This document shows, one piece after another, positions 62,301-64,000 of a stretch of 64,000 nucleotides of DNA. A program made the position numbers and the translations under genes. Each line of letters starts with the position of its first letter. Positions within the stretch are counted from its first letter, which is position 1. Source of the DNA: Dreissena polymorpha (Eukaryota; Mollusca; Bivalvia; Myida; Dreissenidae); NCBI RefSeq assembly GCF_020536995.1, contig NW_026273357.1, positions 112,001 through 176,000 on the forward strand, given 5' to 3'. The notes beneath the pieces are model-generated. The model saw nothing but the letters and a program-made list of their open reading frames with translations, searched no databases and had not been told where the DNA came from.

Positions 62301-64000
62301 AAAGAATAGCATCAAGAGACAGACAACTATTATAACACATATAACGTGTTTGCACTTACGGAGCCAATAGTGTAAAGGCTATCGAGAAGACCGTCTTCTT
62401 CTTTGCCGACAAACAAGAAACCTTTCATGTGAAGAGAGTCACAGGTGTAAACAGTATATATTTCGTTCCCATTTCTAAAGGTTATTGCGCAAACGCAAAC
62501 TTTGATGCGGATCTGGTCACACGCCTGAGTTTTTATTTGAATCTGAAACGCAAGTGTTAACAGTGTCATTGTGTTTTGTATTGACTTGTATTCAATATAT
62601 GCTCATACATAGTTTTGAAATTACAAGCAAATTAGTTTTCTTAATTTACGGACATTACATGAAATTCAACAGACCTTGCACTCTAGATTATAACATATAA
62701 CTTTTTATACACCCACTACCTGCTACTATTGCCGAAACAAAAGTTCACGTCCTATTCCTCTATTATCTCATGAGTAACGTACACAGTAAAATTGCGTCAA
62801 TATAATTCATAAACGATTCGATTGAAGAAACCGCTGATACATTAAATTGTATAAAACATATTTGTAAACTTGTATTATATTCATTTGGAAGAAATGGTTT
62901 ATATTGAAAACGGTCTTCCACAATGAACAAAAATCAATACAACCAAGTAAATGCATAACGGATATATTCAGTAACATATTCCGCTCAAAATAGATTTGTG
63001 AAGGTCATATGAGTAATGTGATTTAAGATGTACTCACTTCAGTATGTATGTTTTATGTTTATGCATATAATTATATTATTACCTCGACGATGTAATCCCT
63101 GCCTTGATAAACCAAGAACTCCCCTTCTTCACCAATTGATAAGGATATAGATTCATTCCTAGAACATACGTAAATATTATTGTTATTTTCTTGACAGAGA
63201 GCACTCTCACTTTCTTCTTTCTCTTCCTCCCTTCCTCCCCCCTCCCTCCCTCTTTCTCTCCCTCTCTCTCTCTATCTCTCTCTTCATAATAAAAGTGTTA
63301 TTTCTGTAAGCATAAAACTAAAACTAAAGCTATACCTGTTAATTTGGTGGTAAGATATGACAACTTACATTCCCTTTGTCTTCTCTAGTATGGGTCCGCC
63401 GTTCCATTTTAAAACAACTAAATAATTTGTGTATCCAAAACTTTCGTCGTAGAAATAAAACTGAAAAACCGATACAAATAGTTCATACTTGTATAACGTT
63501 GTATATGAATTAAGTCTTGGAACATTATGTGTGGTTATTTATTATAACACGCGTTTACCATTATTTTACTGGGCATGTTGTACTTGATTTTTGTTCACCC
63601 GCAAATGTAAATGATCATTTATCATATATATTTAGTATTTGATTTATGATTTATGTTTGCATACATAAATTGCTTACCTTAATGTCGGGCACTTTGTAGC
63701 CGTTCCAGATGTCATGACCTGTTCTAACAGCGCCAAATGAAGCCTTAAACGTACTACCAAATACATGGGCCTCATCGTCAGAAACAACAATTTTAAGCCC
63801 GTAGTATGTTTAATTGGATTGATAGTTTCCATTTTCGTCACGTCCTACAGAACTGCTTAAATATATGTCATATGGCAGCGGCAATCGACCATAATAGTCT
63901 AAACCGGCTTTTGTTGTTCCGTTACCGATTGAGCCACACAGAGCGTGATCTGTTGAATATTTAAGTGTAGGACAAACTCCTTCTGTATCAAGGTCCAACT
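24315..64000 (-). CDS. Large modular VWD/EGF transmembrane protein (VWDE-like), 58 exons, 5' end outside window
   Basis: I traced 58 minus-strand exons with AG acceptors and GT donors. All junctions keep phase, and the total of 9,065 nt gives about 3,020 codons ending in TAA at 24317-24315. Module order: VWD-like block 1, one CxIxGxCY module, 15 EGF-like or Cys-rich exons (all phase 1-1), D8C-like region, Ig/FN-like linkers, VWD-like block 2, canonical VWD block 3, furin-type site, EGF-like region, second furin-type site, four CxIxGxCY modules, transmembrane helix and cytoplasmic tail. This suggests a cell-surface protein with a large, possibly shed, ectodomain. Family resemblance is to VWDE-like proteins; function is unknown. 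Two exons contain in-frame stops (63810-63812 and 51813-51815). The region could be two genes, but I saw no internal terminal exon. Individual exons are listed in the module entries. Confidence 0.85.
25531..27391 (-). CDS. Four tandem CxIxGxCY modules, exons 53-56
   Basis: Exons 27287-27391 (DEYCLIDNICYGNHTELDDC ... FSWSLK), 26754-26864 (DDYCDIGGVCYPSGN ... YAWSLK), 25908-26021 (NDVCSIEGQCFNAGDSN ... FSWSQK) and 25531-25654 (TGFCYIAGVCYVDAAMNP ... TWQLN). Each is one exon of 35-41 residues with the pattern C-x-I-x-x-x-C-[YF], then C-x-x-C and a final W-S. The phases are 0-0 except the last (0-1). The same module occurs once at 58853-58985. These lie next to the membrane. Confidence 0.85.
26949..27048. 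repeat. (AAAT)n/(AT)n simple repeat in intron
   Basis: AAATAAATAAATATAAATAA-type run ending in an AT dinucleotide stretch, between the exons at 26754-26864 and 27287-27391. Confidence 0.9.
27833..28894 (-). CDS. Second furin-type site and short extracellular stretch, exons 51-52
   Basis: Exon 28748-28894 has CPNNFDAYCPTTVQ followed by SRKKRQTVNENP, which fits the furin consensus R-x-[K/R]-R. Exon 27833-27940 (NVSLSNDNSSFSSPKMV ... TCVTIENGS) has two N-x-S/T sequons in its first residues. Both are phase 0-0. The position between the ectodomain and the membrane-proximal modules suggests processing into two chains or shedding. Confidence 0.68.
28895..30145. other. Intron without recognised content
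   Basis: 1.25 kb of AT-rich intron between exons 50 and 51. I saw no further exon, repeat or RNA gene. Confidence 0.5.
30146..30919 (-). CDS. Split EGF-like region, exons 49-50
   Basis: Exon 30836-30919 carries CPDNCNSHGNCFNG and exon 30146-30379 carries CMFGKPQYNIGIPGTCICDE, then CNPRHKACHFIRF and TTQNGCSNTTVC. Together they form an EGF-like unit with a long insertion, followed by more paired cysteines. The donor of the first exon is uncertain: AAT/GTGTGC (ending 30836) keeps frame with the next acceptor, while the stronger-looking GTAATG five bases earlier does not. Confidence 0.65.
31399..32336 (-). CDS. Post-VWD region with first furin-type site, exons 46-48
   Basis: Exon 32125-32336 starts with YKKRGKRIQKLL, a strongly basic site that could be cut by furin-type proteases, followed by a Lys/Arg-rich stretch. 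Exon 31739-31900 (NAPNPEELVAAYNESQASC ... MCGSDLSEE) and exon 31399-31491 (FNLTATGPEESTC) follow, all in phase (1-0, 0-0, 0-0). The donors GTTACT at 31739 and GTCATT at 31399 are weak, so those borders are less sure. Confidence 0.65.
32492..36218 (-). CDS. VWD block 3 (canonical), exons 41-45
   Basis: Exons 36133-36218 (FCYATNDPRLMTFDGQ), 33932-33995 (QLSGEFTLYKHQRYPIE), 33398-33580 (CTCGVTVRAGRDVYTV), 32894-33150 (VGGLCGTFNGNWQDDF, then a Trp-rich stretch WGFWVWWVWGG and SQSWR) and 32492-32646 (NLCVCP). This is a recognisable VWD domain with the DG-x-Y entry and GLCG. The GDPH autocleavage motif known in some VWD domains is replaced by NDPR, so self-cleavage there is not expected. Phases (to 2, 2-0, 0-0, 0-2, 2-1) repeat those of blocks 1 and 2 until the last exon. 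The intron 33996-36132 holds a G-rich tract and a tandem repeat. Confidence 0.9.
34195..34560 (+). repeat. G-rich tract (plus strand) in intron
   Basis: Many runs of 4-12 G on the plus strand, for example near 34313-34332, 34421-34447 and 34498-34526, separated by short spacers. This could fold as G-quadruplexes in the template strand of the gene. The glycine-rich open frames here are artefacts. Confidence 0.85.
34830..35541. repeat. ~172-bp tandem repeat ending in (GACGCC)n
   Basis: The word AAGG(G)C-CATAATTC recurs at 34830, 35001, 35173 and 35347, giving a period of 171-174 bp. Each unit also has CAGAGTTA, CCCTTATGATAGTT (or a variant) and AAGTATGAAAGCAATAG. The array ends in a GACGCC-type hexamer run at about 35492-35541. 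The pattern is a common molluscan dispersed repeat as far as I recall. It lies in the intron that splits VWD block 3. Confidence 0.85.
36560..37149 (-). CDS. Beta-rich linker before the canonical VWD, exons 39-40
   Basis: Exons 36985-37149 (FMSMARGGVVDFHFTMNLPV ... CNIEVKVIDENDDYQC) and 36560-36766 (NERTCGDFINGIELF ... VVEPFWNDCYFTGK). Both are phase 0-0. The donor of the second is placed at AAT/GTACGG near 36560. In VWDE-like proteins a similar beta-rich stretch leads into the VWD domain. No further assignment is possible by eye. Confidence 0.65.
38003..42522 (-). CDS. VWD-like block 2 (degenerate), exons 31-38
   Basis: Exons 42094-42522, 41650-41747, 41329-41398, 40334-40510, 39752-39948, 39055-39420, 38385-38520 and 38003-38086. 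Landmarks are DVTGEFMLFKSLAYPVE, VCVCALTFRDGNKIYTV, a changed GLCG region (FLDGLCAFEDNTF), LESWR and MYSCSCP. Exon order and intron phases equal those of block 1. The first exon (143 residues) has a Ser/Thr/Tyr-rich tail after LCGARIVGVTSYGLDQYG, which parallels LCGSIGNGTTKAGLDYYG in block 1. One acceptor, at 39420, was chosen over inner AGs because it keeps frame and aligns with block 1. Confidence 0.82.
42886..44740 (-). CDS. Ig/FN-like linker region, exons 27-30
   Basis: Exons 44539-44740 (INFICGVLDEEHSN ... GFYYTINW), 44034-44154 (YVNDHLCVSLGPF), 43594-43728 (GGFYALTDEEANNIA ... STCNYWVENVHY) and 42886-42975 (VQCSYEWSLTMLGRR). Phases are 1-2, 2-0, 0-0 and 0-0. The F-x-C ... Y-x-x-x-W pattern recalls the beta-sandwich linker that follows D8C in VWDE-like proteins. 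The exon at 43594-43728 is weaker on its own but is needed to connect the frames. Confidence 0.65.
45085..45707 (-). CDS. D8C-like region, exons 25-26
   Basis: Exon 45507-45707 has the pattern LKEGWYNIGHFM ... VGGCGTIWPIYL, and exon 45085-45249 has VRLVNRSKILDEFRVTIRKC followed by a final Cys. This matches the D8C module of uromodulin/VWDE-like proteins (family pattern GWYRF ... CGT ... P.WL, then a C-terminal Cys region). In the family as I know it this module comes before a VWD block, and the same order is seen here with block 2. Phases are 1 to 1 and 1 to 1. Confidence 0.72.
45994..47762 (-). CDS. EGF-like exons 22-24
   Basis: Exons 47652-47762 (CPGNDTHCDGNNMCICNRGY), 46990-47118 (CQHVTNARCDSSTHVCAC) and 45994-46116 (CGSGDYFCNLVTNRCSCAEG). 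All are phase 1-1 with the usual cysteine spacing. They end the array and join in phase to the D8C-like exon at 45507-45707. Confidence 0.85.
47138..47222. repeat. Two exact 40-bp copies, period 45 bp
   Basis: TTTGAGTGTATGTACCATGA and the following 20 bases occur at 47138 and again at 47183, separated by five bases. They lie just upstream (in gene direction) of the acceptor of the exon at 46990-47118. Confidence 0.9.
48413..49923 (-). CDS. EGF-like exons 19-21 with aromatic-rich loop expansions
   Basis: Exons 49750-49923, 49173-49379 and 48413-48607 are 174, 207 and 195 bp, against 111-144 bp for most neighbours. The EGF cysteine frame is kept, but the loops are enlarged with Tyr, Trp, Phe and His: GYWAYYDGMWFSNWG in the first, HWSYSYHYFSWWG and VKNYYKHYHSAFY in the second, GYNYYVYYDYYGRE before the last Cys in the third. 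Tyr-rich EGF proteins are known in mussel byssus (foot protein 2), where Tyr becomes DOPA. Any adhesive role here is conjecture. The intron 48608-49172 holds a large trinucleotide repeat. Confidence 0.82.
48779..49079. repeat. Compound trinucleotide microsatellite (ATA)n / (TTA)n / (AGT)n
   Basis: A short ATA run at 48779-48799, TTA units at about 48822-48905 and roughly 58 AGT units with a few changes to 49079. It sits inside the intron 48608-49172. The poly-Leu, poly-Ser and poly-Tyr open frames over it are artefacts. Confidence 0.95.
50348..50871 (-). CDS. EGF-like exons 17-18
   Basis: Exons 50746-50871 (CEYIEDCHSKKGRYEC ... CKCNPDKWVAENGRC) and 50348-50470 (CSVSKPCGKMSNTTC ... CECEPGFVVRDGTC). 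Both have standard six-cysteine EGF spacing, phase 1-1, and no unusual loop. They serve as the ordinary reference for the aromatic-rich exons that follow. Confidence 0.85.
51794..51913 (-). CDS. EGF-like exon 16 with an in-frame stop
   Basis: All six EGF cysteines are in place (DLCSNKDQRNC ... TEC ... GHCDC ... GDC), the acceptor is CGCAG and the donor is GTACGT, and the phases are 1-1. The frame contains TGA at 51813-51815 between GYSI and NGDC. Because the exon is phase 1-1, skipping it would leave the downstream frame intact. CGA (Arg) is one C-to-T change away. The exon could be a dying cassette, a null allele or a sequence error. Confidence 0.7.
52597..57305 (-). CDS. EGF-like / Cys-rich array, part 1 (exons 10-15)
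   Basis: Six exons, each a phase 1-1 module: 57171-57305, 56736-56855, 56119-56250, 55714-55857, 54290-54412 and 52597-52686. The first four show six-cysteine EGF-like spacing (for example CECDFGYSGNEFGLC in 55714-55857 and CVCGEHYNLLKGNC in 56119-56250). The last two have only four cysteines each (WCNDNAKCSKYLWWSVC in 54290-54412) and may form one divergent unit. Uniform phase 1-1 exons can be gained, lost or skipped without shifting the frame, as is typical of EGF arrays. Confidence 0.8.
52687..54289. other. Intron without recognised content
   Basis: 1.6 kb of AT-rich intron between exons 14 and 15. No further EGF-like exon was found on either strand. Confidence 0.5.
55273..55500. mobile_element. 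MITE copy with central palindrome (family C)
   Basis: Begins TTAACCCATTTATGCCTAGT and contains GGACTCTCCCATCCTTCTAC and a central near-perfect palindrome GAGACGCCGCAT/T/ATGCGGCGTCTC at 55418-55442. The left terminal repeat is clear; the right terminal repeat (expected TAGGCATAAATGGGTTAA) is lost or diverged. It matches a MITE I recall as very common in dreissenid assemblies. It lies in the intron between exons 13 and 14. Confidence 0.75.
56042..56072. repeat. (AT)n(GT)n microsatellite
   Basis: A short AT run that changes into GT units, in the intron between the exons at 56119-56250 and 55714-55857. Confidence 0.9.
57665..57958 (-). mobile_element. tRNA-derived SINE with CAA-rich tail
   Basis: On the minus strand the head reads CGACTAGCATAGTTGGTCAA (box A-like) followed about 40 bp later by GATTTGGTTCCCGGC (degenerate box B). 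The body contains CCAACTGACCCTGG, and the element ends in a CAA-rich tail at about 57665-57692. It is inserted in the intron 57306-58852 in the same orientation as the gene. No other content was seen in the rest of that intron. Confidence 0.68.
58853..60564 (-). CDS. End of block 1 and first CxIxGxCY module, exons 7-9
   Basis: Exons 60441-60564 (VAGEGAEVSLHVHDM...), 59150-59248 (VRCVVTVYENDGFTA...) and 58853-58985 (ISFCVIDGHCYFENDPDP... ending WIRDLALDRG). The first two correspond to 38385-38520 and 38003-38086 in block 2, with the same phases (2 to 0, 0 to 0). The third carries the C-x-I-x-G-x-C-Y signature that recurs four times near the C-terminus and switches the phase to 1, which starts the EGF array. 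Confidence 0.8.
59270..59299. repeat. (TA)n microsatellite
   Basis: An AT dinucleotide run about 20 bp upstream (in gene direction) of the acceptor of the exon at 59150-59248. Confidence 0.9.
61314..64000 (-). CDS. VWD-like block 1 (degenerate), exons 1-6 of the traced gene
   Basis: Exons 63678-64000 (cut by the window edge), 63369-63460, 63083-63158, 62360-62542, 61866-62086 and 61314-61676. Diagnostic pieces are GEEGEFLVYQGRDYIVE, VCVCAITFRNGNEIYTV, a weak relative of the VWD GLCG region (PGLSSFTF) before NSWR, and then YFKCDCP. They align exon for exon with the blocks at 38003-42522 and 31399-36218, but the GLCG cysteine is lost. Introns are phase 0, 2, 0, 0, 2 and 2. The first exon contains TAA at 63810-63812 inside otherwise conserved coding sequence (NYQSN, stop, TYYGLKIVV); CAA (Gln) would be one C-to-T step away. 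Upstream exons must exist beyond the window. Confidence 0.8.
63211..63284 (+). repeat. Polypyrimidine (CT-rich) tract
   Basis: CT-only or nearly CT-only sequence (CCTCCCTTCCTCCCC, then CTCTCTCTCTCTATCTCTC), in the short intron between the exons at 63369-63460 and 63083-63158. On the gene strand it is a GA run. Confidence 0.9.

Overview
The window looks like nuclear DNA of an animal, most likely a bivalve mollusc. It is AT-rich, with small exons separated by long introns, a secreted/membrane protein built from von Willebrand D (VWD) and EGF-like modules, and many decayed transposable elements. Several short inverted-repeat elements (6019-6196, 6682-6880, 8726-9207, 22794-23275, 55273-55500) match repeat consensus sequences I associate with dreissenid mussels. 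That is recollection, not a search, so the genus is only a suggestion.

Layout. Positions 1 to about 24300 are gene-poor and hold mobile-element debris: a Tx1/L1-type LINE (370-2720), a duplicated non-coding segment between two AT runs, a 5'-truncated CR1/L2-type LINE on the minus strand (3815-5232), two relics of one MITE family, two copies of a roughly 480-bp inverted-repeat element carrying a tRNA-like promoter region, a fossil DIRS-like retroelement (10885-12420), a nested hairpin (14301-14422), a decayed PIF1-type helicase fragment, a tRNA-derived SINE, and LINE reverse-transcriptase and endonuclease fragments joined head to head at 18885/18886. I found no convincing host gene here.

From 24315 to the right edge the minus strand carries one very large gene. 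I traced 58 exons with GT/AG-type boundaries. Every junction is phase-compatible, and together they give about 3,020 codons; the 5' end lies beyond 64000. Reading 5' to 3' (right to left), the protein has a degenerate VWD block, a C-x-I-x-G-x-C-Y module, 15 EGF-like or short Cys-rich exons that are all phase 1-1, a D8C-like region, Ig/FN-like linkers, a second degenerate VWD block, a canonical VWD block, a basic furin-type site, an EGF-like region, a second furin-type site, four tandem C-x-I-x-G-x-C-Y modules, a transmembrane helix and a short cytoplasmic tail. It resembles the VWDE-like family (von Willebrand factor D and EGF domain-containing proteins), with a different domain order and an internal triplication of the VWD block.

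The main points of interest are the triplicated VWD block with conserved intron phases and graded cysteine loss, aromatic-rich loops in three neighbouring EGF-like exons, two in-frame stop codons in otherwise intact exons (each one C-to-T change from a sense codon), and two furin-type sites between the ectodomain and the membrane anchor. Exon calls come from reading splice sites and frames by eye, with no transcript evidence.
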